DNA of 27,672 nt, taken from NCBI GenBank assembly GCA_900546575.1, contig URDM01000037.1, positions 1 to 27,672 of the forward strand, written 5' to 3'. How positions within the stretch are numbered: the first letter of the stretch is position 1; each line of letters starts with the position of its first letter. The stretch comes from an uncultured Prevotella sp. GTDB lineage: Bacteria; Bacteroidota; Bacteroidia; Bacteroidales; Bacteroidaceae. The position numbers and the translations under genes are program-made. Below the pieces are notes generated by a model, which ran no database searches, had not been told where the DNA came from, and worked only from the letters and a program-made list of their open reading frames with translations. Of the stretch, positions 20,354 to 27,671 are shown in pieces.

Positions 20354-23116
20354 TTAGTGTGCTTCCAGCCAGTTTTCGCCCCAACCTGAGTCGGCAACGA
20401 GCGGAACCTGAAGCGGATAGGCGTTCTGCATTTCTTCGAGCACAATCTTTTCTACGCGTTCCTTCTCCTCTGGCAGAACCGAGAAGTTGAGTTCGTCGTG
20501 CACCTGCAGAATCATTTTCGACTTGATGCCCTCGCGGCGGAAGCGCTTGTAGATGTGCACCATGGCAATCTTGATGATGTCGGCAGCCGAACCTTGTATC
20601 GGAGCATTGATGGCGTTGCGCTCGGCAAAGTTGCGAACGGTGGCGTTGTGCGATGTGATGTCGGGCAGATAGCGGCGACGATGGAAGAACGTTTCGGCGT
20701 AGCCGTGCTCGCGTGCCAGTTCCTTCGCCTTCTCCATATAGGCTTGCACCTCGGGGAATGTCTCGAAATATCCGTCGATGAGTTGCTTGGCTTCGTCGCG
20801 GCTTATCTCCAGACGCTCTGCCAGTCCGAACACGGTGATGCCGTAGATGATGCCGAAGTTGGCGCGCTTGGCTTTGGTTCGCTGGTCGCGACTCACGTCT
20901 TCTATCTTCTCCTTATATATACGTGCGGCTGTGGCGGCGTGGATGTCGTAGCCCTCGCGGAACGCTTCAATCATGTTCTTGTCGCCCGACAGATGCGCCA
21001 TGACGCGCAACTCAATCTGTGAATAGTCGGCTGAGAAGAACAAACAGCCCGGTTCGGGAATGAAGCACTTGCGTATCTCCTTGCCGTCCTCGCCACGAAC
21101 GGGTATGTTCTGGAGGTTAGGGTCGGACGAAGAGAGGCGCCCCGTGGCTGTAACTGCTTGATTGAACGACGTATGGATGTGTCCCGTGCGGGGATTGATA
21201 AGCTTGGGCAGGGCGTCGACATAGGTGCCGAGAAGCTTTTTCAGACCTCTATGGGCGAGAATGTCGTCGACGATTGGAGCCTTCGAACGAAGCTGTTGCA
21301 GCACCTCTTCGGATGTGACGAACTGTCCGGTCTTGGTCTTCTTGGGCTTGTCTACAATCTTCATTTCGCCGAAGAGCACCTCGCCCACCTGCTTGGGCGA
21401 CGCTATGTTGAACTCGTGTCCGGCGAGCTTGTATATGTTTTGTTCAATCTGCTTCATGCGGTCGGTGAGTGTGCGCGATGTCTCGGCGAGTGCCTTGGTG
21501 TCAAGCAGCACTCCGTTCATCTCCATTTCTGCCAACACCGGCACGAGCGGCATCTCAATCTTGTAGAACAGATCCTCAACGCCCGTCTCCTTGAGGCGCG
21601 GCTTCAGCACGTTGTATAGGCGCAGAGTGACGTCGGCATCTTCTGCTGCATAGTCGCAGATGTCGGCAGGCGAGAGGTCGCGCATGTTCTTCTGACCCTT
21701 GCCTTTGGGTCCGATTAGTTCGTCGATGTGCACGGTCTGGTAGCCGAGCAGTGTCTCGGCGAGAATGTCCATGTTGTGTTTCTGCTCGGGTTGGAGCACG
21801 TAGTGGGCAATCATCGTGTCGAACATAGGAGCAGCGAGACGAACACCGTAATTCATCAGCACCTCCATGTCGTACTTGATGTTCTGTCCGATTTTGAGGA
21901 TTTCGGTGCTTTCGTATAGCGGTTTAAATATGTTAACAATCGTTTGAGCCTTTTCACGTTCGGCAGGAATTGCCACATAAAATGCCTTTCCTTCCTCTAC
22001 GGCGAAGCTCAAACCAACTAATTCTGCGTCGACAGGGTTGATTGAAGTGGTCTCCGTGTCTAGACTGAGAATTTGTTTTGTAACAAAAAAATCAAATAAT
22101 TTGCGTGCTTCTTCCTCAGTTTCAATGAGTTGGTAGTCGTGAGAGGTCGTTTTTAGGTTCTCAAAACTCGAAAATTCTGAACCAACTGCATCATTGGTCG
22201 GATTTTCGGCAAATAAATCGAGTTGTGGATTAACAACTTTTTGCTGTTGTTGTGGCTTCTTTACAAATTTGTCAAGAAGACTCTTAAACTCCAGTTCGGT
22301 GAATATTTCGGCGAGTCGTGCTGTGTCCGGCTCCTCAATTTTCAATGCGTCGAGGTCAAGGTCGATAGGAACGTCGGTGCGTATGGTTGCGAGGAACTTC
22401 GACATGCGTATGTCGTCGACAGCCGACTCGACCTTTTCGCGCAGCTTGCCTTTAATCTTGGCAGTTGAGGCGAGCATGTTGTCGATGCTGCCGAATTCGC
22501 CTATGAGCTTGGCGGCGGTCTTCGGACCCACGCCGGGGCATCCCGGGAAGTTGTCGGCAGAATCGCCCATGAGTGCAAGGAGGTCAATCACCTGGGTAGG
22601 GGAGTCGAGTTCGTACTTGGCGCACACCTCGCTGGGGCCCATAGTTTCGTATCCGCCACCGTGACGTGGTCGGAATATGAACACGTTGTCGCTCACCAGC
22701 TGGCCGTAGTCCTTGTCTGGTGTGAGCATATATGTCTTGATGCCGGCGGCACCAGCCTTGGTTGCGAGCGTACCGATGACATCGTCTGCCTCAAATCCGT
22801 CCACCTGGAGCACCGGAATGTGCATCGCCTCAATGATGCTCTTTATGACAGGCACCGAAGCACGGATGTCTTCGGGAGTCTCCTCACGCTGTGCCTTGTA
22901 CGCAGGAAACGCTTCGTCGCGAAACGTCTTGCCATGATCGAACGCCACACCGATATGCGTGGGCTGCTCTTTGGTGAGAATCTCGTTGAGAGTATTGACA
23001 AATCCCATCACGGCCGAGGTGTTCATGCCCTTGGAATTGATGCGCGGATTTTTGATGAACGCATAATATGCACGGTAGATGAGTGCGTAAGCGTCGAGAA
23101 GAAATAGCTTGTCCAT
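20354..23116 (-). CDS. polA: DNA polymerase I
   Basis: 920 residues, the full three-domain form. The 5'-nuclease domain (about 1-285) has FLLDAYALIYRAYYA, GFEADDVIGTLA and ALMGDSADNFPGCPGVGPKT. The 3'-5' exonuclease (about 325-510) keeps its catalytic acidic residues in SLDTETT (D353, E355), so proofreading is probably active, unlike in Taq or Bacillus enzymes. The polymerase domain (about 540-920) has SSDPNLQNIPVR, ADYSQIELR (motif A), the O-helix region RTKAKRANFGIIYGI and QVHDEL (motif C). It fills gaps and removes Okazaki RNA primers. The linker at about 285-325 is Q/N-rich and its DNA is clearly more AT-rich than the rest. The gene is divergent from the polyprenyl synthase (93-bp gap). 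Confidence 0.97.
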   Translation of the reverse strand: MDKLFLLDAYALIYRAYYAFIKNPRINSKGMNTSAVMGFVNTLNEILTKEQPTHIGVAFDHGKTFRDEAFPAYKAQREETPEDIRASVPVIKSIIEAMHIPVLQVDGFEADDVIGTLATKAGAAGIKTYMLTPDKDYGQLVSDNVFIFRPRHGGGYETMGPSEVCAKYELDSPTQVIDLLALMGDSADNFPGCPGVGPKTAAKLIGEFGSIDNMLASTAKIKGKLREKVESAVDDIRMSKFLATIRTDVPIDLDLDALKIEEPDTARLAEIFTELEFKSLLDKFVKKPQQQQKVVNPQLDLFAENPTNDAVGSEFSSFENLKTTSHDYQLIETEEEARKLFDFFVTKQILSLDTETTSINPVDAELVGLSFAVEEGKAFYVAIPAEREKAQTIVNIFKPLYESTEILKIGQNIKYDMEVLMNYGVRLAAPMFDTMIAHYVLQPEQKHNMDILAETLLGYQTVHIDELIGPKGKGQKNMRDLSPADICDYAAEDADVTLRLYNVLKPRLKETGVEDLFYKIEMPLVPVLAEMEMNGVLLDTKALAETSRTLTDRMKQIEQNIYKLAGHEFNIASPKQVGEVLFGEMKIVDKPKKTKTGQFVTSEEVLQQLRSKAPIVDDILAHRGLKKLLGTYVDALPKLINPRTGHIHTSFNQAVTATGRLSSSDPNLQNIPVRGEDGKEIRKCFIPEPGCLFFSADYSQIELRVMAHLSGDKNMIEAFREGYDIHAATAARIYKEKIEDVSRDQRTKAKRANFGIIYGITVFGLAERLEISRDEAKQLIDGYFETFPEVQAYMEKAKELAREHGYAETFFHRRRYLPDITSHNATVRNFAERNAINAPIQGSAADIIKIAMVHIYKRFRREGIKSKMILQVHDELNFSVLPEEKERVEKIVLEEMQNAYPLQVPLVADSGWGENWLEAH

Positions 23117-23182
23117 TTTGTATATTTACTATTATATGGTGTAAAATTACAAAAAAAATGTCACTAATAACGGCAAAATCCG

Positions 23183-23190
23183 TAACTTTG
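23183..23190 (+). promoter_or_regulatory. -7 element of polyprenyl synthase gene
   Basis: TAACTTTG, a full match to TAnnTTTG, 20 bp before the ATG at 23210. No convincing TTTG -33 element at the usual spacing. The 93-bp gap also has to hold the polA promoter on the other strand. Confidence 0.5.
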
Positions 23191-23209
23191 TACGAAATAT
23201 TATAATACA

Positions 23210-24187
23210 ATGGATTATCTGTCAATCATTAAGAACCCTATAGAGGCGGAACTCGCCGACTTTATAAGTCTTTTCAACCAGTCGCTCTCGCACGAGGACG
23301 GACTGCTCGGCTCTGCACTGGAGCATATCCGCAAGCGTGCAGGCAAGCGTATGCGCCCTATGCTGATACTGCTTATGGCTAAGAACTTCGGCACTATCAA
23401 CGACGCTACACAGAACGCTGCCGTGGGATTGGAGCTGCTCCACACGGCTTCGCTCGTTCATGATGATGTGGTGGATGAGAGTGAGGAGCGTCGTGGTCAG
23501 GCTTCGGTCAACGCCACTTATGACAATAAGGTGGCTGTACTCGTGGGCGATTACATCCTTTCGACAGCCCTTCTGTGCGTAGCACGTACTCATTCGGAGC
23601 AGATCGTTACTTATCTTGCTGAGCTGGGACGCACGCTATCGGATGGCGAGATACTCCAGTTGTCGAACATCGGACGCAAGGATATCTCGGAGGACGTTTA
23701 TTATGACGTGATAAAGCAGAAGACCGCGGCTCTGTTTGAGGCATGTGCCGGCATCGGAGCATTGTCGTCGGGAGCGACGGAGGAGGAAGTTGAGGCGGCG
23801 AAGCAGTTCGGCCAGAATCTCGGCATTATCTTCCAGATACGCGACGATATATTCGACTATTACGATTCTGCCGAGATAGGCAAGCCTACGGGCAACGATA
23901 TGGTTGAGGGCAAGCTGACGTTGCCAGTTATATATGCTGTAAATAACGGTGGAAACGAGGATATGCGTCGTCTGGCATTGAAGGTGAAGGAACACTCGGT
24001 GAGTGCCGATGAGATAGCGCAGCTCGTAGATTATACCAAACAAATGGGTGGTATAGAATACGCCGAACGCCGTATGTGGGAGTTCCACGCACATGCCCAG
24101 CAGTTTATTGATGATAGAGTGGGGCAGTCGGACGTAAAGGCTGCGCTCCAGACCTACCTGGATTATGTGATAAAGAGAACGAAGTAG
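23210..24187 (+). CDS. Long-chain polyprenyl diphosphate synthase (trans-type)
   Basis: 325-residue all-helical enzyme that adds isopentenyl units to an allylic diphosphate in the cytoplasm. Both aspartate-rich motifs are present: FARM HDDVVDE (D85, D86, D89) followed by ERRG, and SARM IRDDIFDYY (D212, D213, D216). GKRMRP (45-50) is the IPP-binding region. The residues four and five positions before the FARM are small (S81, A80), which in this family goes with long products, so it probably makes the menaquinone side chain (inference); it could be annotated as an octaprenyl-type synthase. It is divergent from polA and is followed by the AGGCCT repeat cluster. Confidence 0.93.
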   Translation: MDYLSIIKNPIEAELADFISLFNQSLSHEDGLLGSALEHIRKRAGKRMRPMLILLMAKNFGTINDATQNAAVGLELLHTASLVHDDVVDESEERRGQASVNATYDNKVAVLVGDYILSTALLCVARTHSEQIVTYLAELGRTLSDGEILQLSNIGRKDISEDVYYDVIKQKTAALFEACAGIGALSSGATEEEVEAAKQFGQNLGIIFQIRDDIFDYYDSAEIGKPTGNDMVEGKLTLPVIYAVNNGGNEDMRRLALKVKEHSVSADEIAQLVDYTKQMGGIEYAERRMWEFHAHAQQFIDDRVGQSDVKAALQTYLDYVIKRTK

Positions 24188-24220
24188 GAAGTGAGGGGCG
24201 TAAGCTTGCTTGCTAAGAAC

Positions 24221-24370
24221 TAAGCCTTATTGGGCATTCTTAGGCCTCTTTGGGCCTTCTTTTTAAGCCTTACTGGGCATTCTTTTAAGCCTCTTTGGGC
24301 CTTTCTAGGCCTCTCTAAGCCGTGATTGAAAAGGCTTAGAGAGGCCTAAAAAGGCTCAGTGAGGCTTATA
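24221..24370. repeat. AGGCCT-rich palindromic flank, left of four-helix-bundle gene
   Basis: A near-identical unit (TAAGCCTTAYTGGGCATTCT followed by CCTCTTTGGGCCTT) is duplicated at about 24221-24260 and 24265-24304. Next comes a perfect 16-bp hairpin (TAGGCCTCTCTAAGCC, 24306-24321, with 24333-24348), extended outward to an imperfect 36-bp stem. The segment 24333-24368 is an inverted relative of 25011-25045 on the other side of the gene. Confidence 0.8.
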
Positions 24371-24373
24371 ATT

Positions 24374-24928
24374 TCAATATCCTCTATAATCTTTTCTTGC
24401 CTTTGTCATTTGTTCTCTCATTCCTCCACTTTCAACAAACTTTATTTCCAGCTTCTCTATCAGTTTGTTTAGCATCCAGTCGGTTTGATGAATTAGGGTT
24501 ATGGCGATATTGGCTATAGTTTCATCAGAGCGTTGTGTTATTGCTTTTCTATAGAAAGCGCTGTCGTTATGGGTGGCGCAAGCACGTTTGGCTTGTGCAA
24601 GTCGCGGGTCGTCAGGTTGCCATTGTACCAATCCCCTTACTCGTATATAATCTTCATAATCCACTAACAATTCCTGCAAACTGGCTTTTGCTACGTTTGT
24701 AAGTTTTATTTCTGTTTCTTTAGAAGTGTTGCCTGCCGCCGCTCCCTCTGCTATGTTCTGTTTCCCTGAACGTGCCGCTTGTACCATTTGGTCGATTGTA
24801 CGGTCACCTTTTTCAAGATATTTATGAGCAAAATAGAATGTGACATCGTATATGCATTCAGATTTTTGGTATACGAGGAGGTTCTTGTACGAGCCTCCAT
24901 GCGGAAGAAAGGGTTTAGGTGTAGGCAT
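24374..24928 (-). CDS. Four-helix-bundle protein (S23 / IVS-type, suffix-domain form)
   Basis: 184 residues. The core matches the S23-like four-helix-bundle family: NLLVYQKSECIYDVTFYF, then QMVQAARSGKQNIAEGAAAG (about 48-67), then ETEIKLTNVAKASLQELLVDYEDYIRVRGL. A C-terminal extension (about 105-180) with further helices fits the Bacteroidetes form called 'four helix bundle suffix domain'. Relatives were first found as ORFs inside intervening sequences of 23S rRNA, and a related fold, Avd, assists diversity-generating retroelements; no reverse transcriptase is present here. The function is unknown; nucleic-acid binding is plausible. The gene is alone, between two palindromic AGGCCT-rich flanks that are inverted to each other, so the whole 24333-25045 segment looks like a mobile or inserted unit. 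Codon use includes more AT-rich codons than in its neighbours. Confidence 0.88.
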   Translation of the reverse strand: MPTPKPFLPHGGSYKNLLVYQKSECIYDVTFYFAHKYLEKGDRTIDQMVQAARSGKQNIAEGAAAGNTSKETEIKLTNVAKASLQELLVDYEDYIRVRGLVQWQPDDPRLAQAKRACATHNDSAFYRKAITQRSDETIANIAITLIHQTDWMLNKLIEKLEIKFVESGGMREQMTKARKDYRGY

Positions 24929-24984
24929 AAGTTTGATTTTTTATGGTTAGTGAATTGGGATTAATAGAGGGGGGTAGGGGGTGG

Positions 24985-25125
24985 TGTTTGGGCCTTTTTA
25001 GGCTGCTATCTGGGCCTTACTAAGCCTTTCTAGGCCTTTTTGTGCCAAGGCTTAGTAAGGCTCAGAGAGGCTCAGTAAGACTTATTTCTTCTCAGCAAGC
25101 CCTATTTTTTTCTCAGCAAAGCCCT
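24985..25125. repeat. AGGCCT-rich palindromic flank, right of four-helix-bundle gene
   Basis: A perfect 14-bp stem (GCCTTACTAAGCCT, 25014-25027, with 25048-25061), extendable to 17 bp, encloses a 20-nt loop that itself contains TAGGCC. Shorter CAGYAAG(C/A)C copies continue to about 25123. A G-rich stretch (24968-24984) precedes it. The segment is inverted relative to the left flank. It begins 57 bp upstream of the four-helix-bundle start codon and ends just after the deoC stop. Confidence 0.8.
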
Positions 25126-25131
25126 AATCCT

Positions 25132-26073
25132 TTAGAAGAACTTGATCTGCTCGCCTTTAATCTCGCTGAGCAGCATGTTGGCAAGGCGTGATGTGCCCAG
25201 TCGGAACCACTTGTTGGTGAGCCATTTTTCGCCCAATACCTCCTTTACAATTGTATAGTAGATGATGGCATCCATAACGCTGTTGATGCCACCAGCGGGC
25301 TTGAAACCTATCTGGATGCCCGTTTCGTCGTAGTATTCCTTAATGGCCTGACACATAACGTAGGCTGCCTCGGGTGTGGCAGCAGGCTGAAGCTTGCCCG
25401 TCGACGTCTTGATATAGTCGGCGCCGGCGTACATTGAGAGCAGGGCGGCCTTCTTTATGTTGGTGGCAGTCTTCAGAGCGCCAGTCTCGAGGATTACCTT
25501 CATGGGCACATTCTCGCCACATGCAGCCTTCAGCTCGGCTATGTCGTCGCACACGCCTTCGTAGTCGCCCGAAAGGAATTTGCCCACCGGCATGACGATG
25601 TCAATCTCGGTGGCGCCGTCGGCAACAGCCAGCGATGTCTCGGCAATCTTCACCTCGATGCGTGCCTGCGAAGAAGGAAACGATCCACTGACACAGGCTA
25701 TCTCCACACCATCCACTTCCAGCGACTCAGCTACGGTGCTGGCGAAGCACGGATAGACGCAGACGGTAGCCACGTGGGGCATGTCTGGATACTGATTGTC
25801 GAAATCGTTGAGGCGCTCGGTGAACGCCAGTACGCTCGTGTCAGAATCGGTTGTCTTGAGTGTAGTGAGTTCGATGCTGCCGAAGAGGAACTTCTTCACG
25901 TCGACAGTGTCGTTGGCAGACACCTTCTCGGCAATAATCTTGTGTACGGCATCGCGCACGGCGTTGTCGTCGATAGAGGTGTTGTATTTAGCCAGAGTCT
26001 GTTCGTACTTGTTCGTCTTCAGCTCTCTCTGAGTCTCCTCGTCGTGGAGAATTACATCTTTAATTATTCCCAT
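25132..26073 (-). CDS. deoC: Deoxyribose-phosphate aldolase DeoC
   Basis: 313-residue class I aldolase that splits 2-deoxyribose-5-phosphate into glyceraldehyde-3-phosphate and acetaldehyde in deoxynucleoside catabolism. The TIM-barrel active site is visible: D158 (TEIDIVMPVG), the Schiff-base lysine K222 (DYIKTSTGKL) and K258 (IGFKPAGGI). The N-terminal extension of about 50 residues is usual for the long Bacteroidetes form. It is the last gene of a minus-strand run dtd, membrane protein, MazG-like, deoC; only 38 bp separate it from the MazG-like gene, so nucleotide clean-up and deoxyribose salvage are co-transcribed. No clear terminator follows apart from the hairpins of the right repeat flank. 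Confidence 0.96.
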   Translation of the reverse strand: MGIIKDVILHDEETQRELKTNKYEQTLAKYNTSIDDNAVRDAVHKIIAEKVSANDTVDVKKFLFGSIELTTLKTTDSDTSVLAFTERLNDFDNQYPDMPHVATVCVYPCFASTVAESLEVDGVEIACVSGSFPSSQARIEVKIAETSLAVADGATEIDIVMPVGKFLSGDYEGVCDDIAELKAACGENVPMKVILETGALKTATNIKKAALLSMYAGADYIKTSTGKLQPAATPEAAYVMCQAIKEYYDETGIQIGFKPAGGINSVMDAIIYYTIVKEVLGEKWLTNKWFRLGTSRLANMLLSEIKGEQIKFF

Positions 26074-26111
26074 AGTTTTATGCTTTTGTTTTTATTGTTA
26101 TCTATAGTCGT

Positions 26112-26435
26112 TTATCTGAGTTTGGGGTTGTTCTTGTGGCGCAGCTTGTCGCGGTTGGTCTTCTTCTCGATACTCTTCTTGAGAGCCTCCGTAAGGTCCA
26201 CGCCCGTCTGGTTGGCAAGGCAGATGAGCACCCACAGAATGTCTGCCATTTCCTCCGAAGGGTCGTGCGATTCGCCCTCCTTGAAGCTCTGGTCGCCATA
26301 ACGGCGCGCCATGATACGCGCCAATTCGCCCACCTCCTCGGTAAGGCAAGCCATATTGGTGAGTTCGGAGAAGTAGCGCACGCCATACTCCTTTATCCAA
26401 CGGTCTACCGTCGCTTGTGCTTCCTTGATAGTCAT
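26112..26435 (-). CDS. MazG-like nucleotide pyrophosphohydrolase
   Basis: 107-residue single-domain member of the all-alpha NTP-PPase (MazG/dCTPase) superfamily. The metal-binding EExxE...ExxD signature is present: EEVGE (33-37) and EEMAD (61-65), with the conserved basic helix end KKTNRDKLRHK. Such enzymes hydrolyse noncanonical or excess NTPs to NMP and pyrophosphate. It is much shorter than classical two-domain MazG, so no symbol is given. It sits 11 bp after the membrane-protein gene and 38 bp before deoC, in one operon. Confidence 0.9.
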   Translation of the reverse strand: MTIKEAQATVDRWIKEYGVRYFSELTNMACLTEEVGELARIMARRYGDQSFKEGESHDPSEEMADILWVLICLANQTGVDLTEALKKSIEKKTNRDKLRHKNNPKLR

Positions 26436-26446
26436 ATTGCTTGATT

Positions 26447-26740
26447 TTAGATGTCAACAGGCAGTCCCAGCACCATCAGATAGATGTCGTAGACAAGCCA
26501 AATAGCAAGAATTGCAACCAGGCAGATACGGAATATCACGCCAATCTTCTTGCCTCGCGACACGCTGTGGAACGGTCGGGGAAACTCCAGATACGTCATG
26601 ATGCTGAAACCTATAAACAGCAATGCGCAACCCGTAAATGCATACAACGGCTTGTTGGCTCCCCACGAGTCGCGGGTGAACAGCAGCACCAGACCTACAG
26701 CTTCGAGCAGTAGGGCAGTATTTGAAAGATACTTCTTCAT
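26447..26740 (-). CDS. Small hypothetical membrane protein
   Basis: 97 residues with three hydrophobic segments (about 8-22, 32-52 and 66-92) and a basic loop between the second and third (SRGKKIG). No signal peptide and no recognised family. It lies in tight spacing between dtd (66 bp) and the MazG-like gene (11 bp), and its composition and membrane pattern make it a real gene rather than a shadow. Function unknown. Confidence 0.75.
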   Translation of the reverse strand: MKKYLSNTALLLEAVGLVLLFTRDSWGANKPLYAFTGCALLFIGFSIMTYLEFPRPFHSVSRGKKIGVIFRICLVAILAIWLVYDIYLMVLGLPVDI

Positions 26741-26806
26741 AAGCTAAATTATTAAGTGGCTCTAAATGTCAGTTATTTACGGTTATTATATCTCATTATT
26801 TCCCGT

Positions 26807-27259
26807 TTATTCCTTGTTTTTGGTGTCCATGCATATAGTCACGGGGCCGTCGTTGAGCAATTCCACCTTCATGTCGGCTCCGAATTCGCCCGTTCCGACC
26901 TCACGGCCGAGCGCATCCGACAGTTTGCGGCAGAACTCCTCGTAGAGCGGCACCGAAATCTCGTGACGTGCGGCACGAAACCATGACGGGCGGTTGCCCT
27001 TCTTGTACGAAGCGTAGAGCGTAAACTGGCTCACCACGAGCGCCTCGCCGCCCACATCGATAATCGAACGGTTCATTACTCCGTTCTCGTCGTCAAACAC
27101 TCTCAGGGCTGCCACTTTCTTTACGAGCCAGTCGACATCTTCCGTTGTGTCCGACTCTTCAACGCCGAGCAGCAAGAGGAATCCGTTGCCTATTTTCGAC
27201 TTTATCTCGCCGTCTATCGTTACAGATGCGTGCTGCACACGCTGTATTACTGTTCTCAT
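26807..27259 (-). CDS. dtd: D-aminoacyl-tRNA deacylase
   Basis: 150-residue cytoplasmic homodimer that hydrolyses D-amino acids (and glycine) from mischarged tRNAs. The start MRTVIQRVQHASVTIDG and both active-site motifs are canonical: SQFT (77-80) and NDGPVT (136-141, the cis-Pro loop carrying Gly-Pro). Length is normal. It leads the operon dtd, membrane protein, MazG-like, deoC. A TAACTTTG -7 element lies on the minus strand at 27299-27306, about 40 bp before the ATG. Confidence 0.96.
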   Translation of the reverse strand: MRTVIQRVQHASVTIDGEIKSKIGNGFLLLLGVEESDTTEDVDWLVKKVAALRVFDDENGVMNRSIIDVGGEALVVSQFTLYASYKKGNRPSWFRAARHEISVPLYEEFCRKLSDALGREVGTGEFGADMKVELLNDGPVTICMDTKNKE

Positions 27260-27298
27260 TTATGTATGTTATTGATACGTTAATTATTATGCTGTTTA

Positions 27299-27306
27299 CA
27301 AAGTTA
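27299..27306 (-). promoter_or_regulatory. -7 element upstream of dtd operon
   Basis: TAACTTTG on the minus strand, matching TAnnTTTG, 40 bp before the dtd start. The -33 region is AT-rich without a clear TTTG. Confidence 0.5.
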
Positions 27307-27348
27307 ATCATATTAAATGTAAAATGAGTGTAAATTTATTCTATTTTC

Positions 27349-27379
27349 TTTGTTATATCATTTAAAATTAATAATTTTG
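27349..27379 (+). promoter_or_regulatory. Strong Bacteroidetes-type promoter of putative small RNA
   Basis: TTTG at 27349-27352, exactly 19 nt, then TAATTTTG at 27372-27379: a full consensus match. No open reading frame of gene size follows before the terminator at 27544-27580, pointing to a non-coding transcript starting near 27385. Confidence 0.8.
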
Positions 27380-27384
27380 CAAAC

Positions 27385-27580
27385 AGAATGGAGGTCTGCC
27401 TAATGGTACGACGGCAGACCGGTTTTTAAGCAATGTTTAAAGGACTTTTAGTTTTTAGTATAATTTGATATAAGGATTGACTTGTATAGGCTCGTGAGAG
27501 TCGAAGGCAAGATTTTTTGAAGATTTAAGATCTTCTCTGTGTGTGCGCTGGAACCGTGAGGTTTGGGCGCATTTTTTTTT
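27385..27580 (+). ncRNA. Putative ~190-nt small RNA, unassigned
   Basis: The transcript expected from the consensus promoter has a stable 5' hairpin (GGTCTGCC, 27393-27400, with GGCAGACC, 27413-27420, 12-nt loop). An AU-rich middle follows with a small GAAGAT/ATCTTC hairpin (27519-27535). The 3' end is a terminator: TGCGC...GCGCA stem (about 27544-27571, one mismatch, GTGA loop) followed by nine T. It is too short for RNase P RNA or tmRNA, and no SRP RNA or 6S signature was recognised. The T-run after the first hairpin (27423-27427) means an early-termination product of about 45 nt is also possible, making it a leader/attenuator. Any gene it might lead would lie beyond the window. Confidence 0.6.
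27544..27580 (+). terminator. Intrinsic terminator of the putative small RNA
   Basis: A 12-position stem (TGCGCTGGAACC with GGTTTGGGCGCA, one G-G mismatch and two G-T pairs) with a GTGA tetraloop is directly followed by a run of nine T at 27572-27580. Confidence 0.8.
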
Positions 27581-27595
27581 GTTTATACTTAGGAG

Positions 27596-27671
27596 GAGGG
27601 TGTGTCAAAACTCCCAATATAAATAAAAAAACTCGTTGTACGTTCTTGTGTGGATGTACAACGAGTTTTTG
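27596..27671. repeat. Right copy of window-terminal inverted repeat
   Basis: Exact reverse complement of 1-76, with the same 15-bp hairpin (27627-27641 with 27656-27670). It begins 16 bp after the small-RNA terminator. Confidence 0.9.

Noticed and set aside
22060..22300. AT-rich segment in polA as an insertion
   Set aside because: The reading frame is intact and the region corresponds to a variable Q/N-rich linker expected between nuclease domains, so relaxed constraint explains it.
24374..24928. Diversity-generating retroelement accessory protein (Avd)
   Set aside because: The fold family is related, but there is no reverse transcriptase, template repeat or variable repeat target nearby, and the suffix-domain form fits better.
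27385..27580. Identity as 6S, SRP or RNase P RNA
   Set aside because: The 5' and 3' ends do not pair as in 6S, no SRP tetraloop/domain IV motif is seen, and the length is too small for RNase P RNA.
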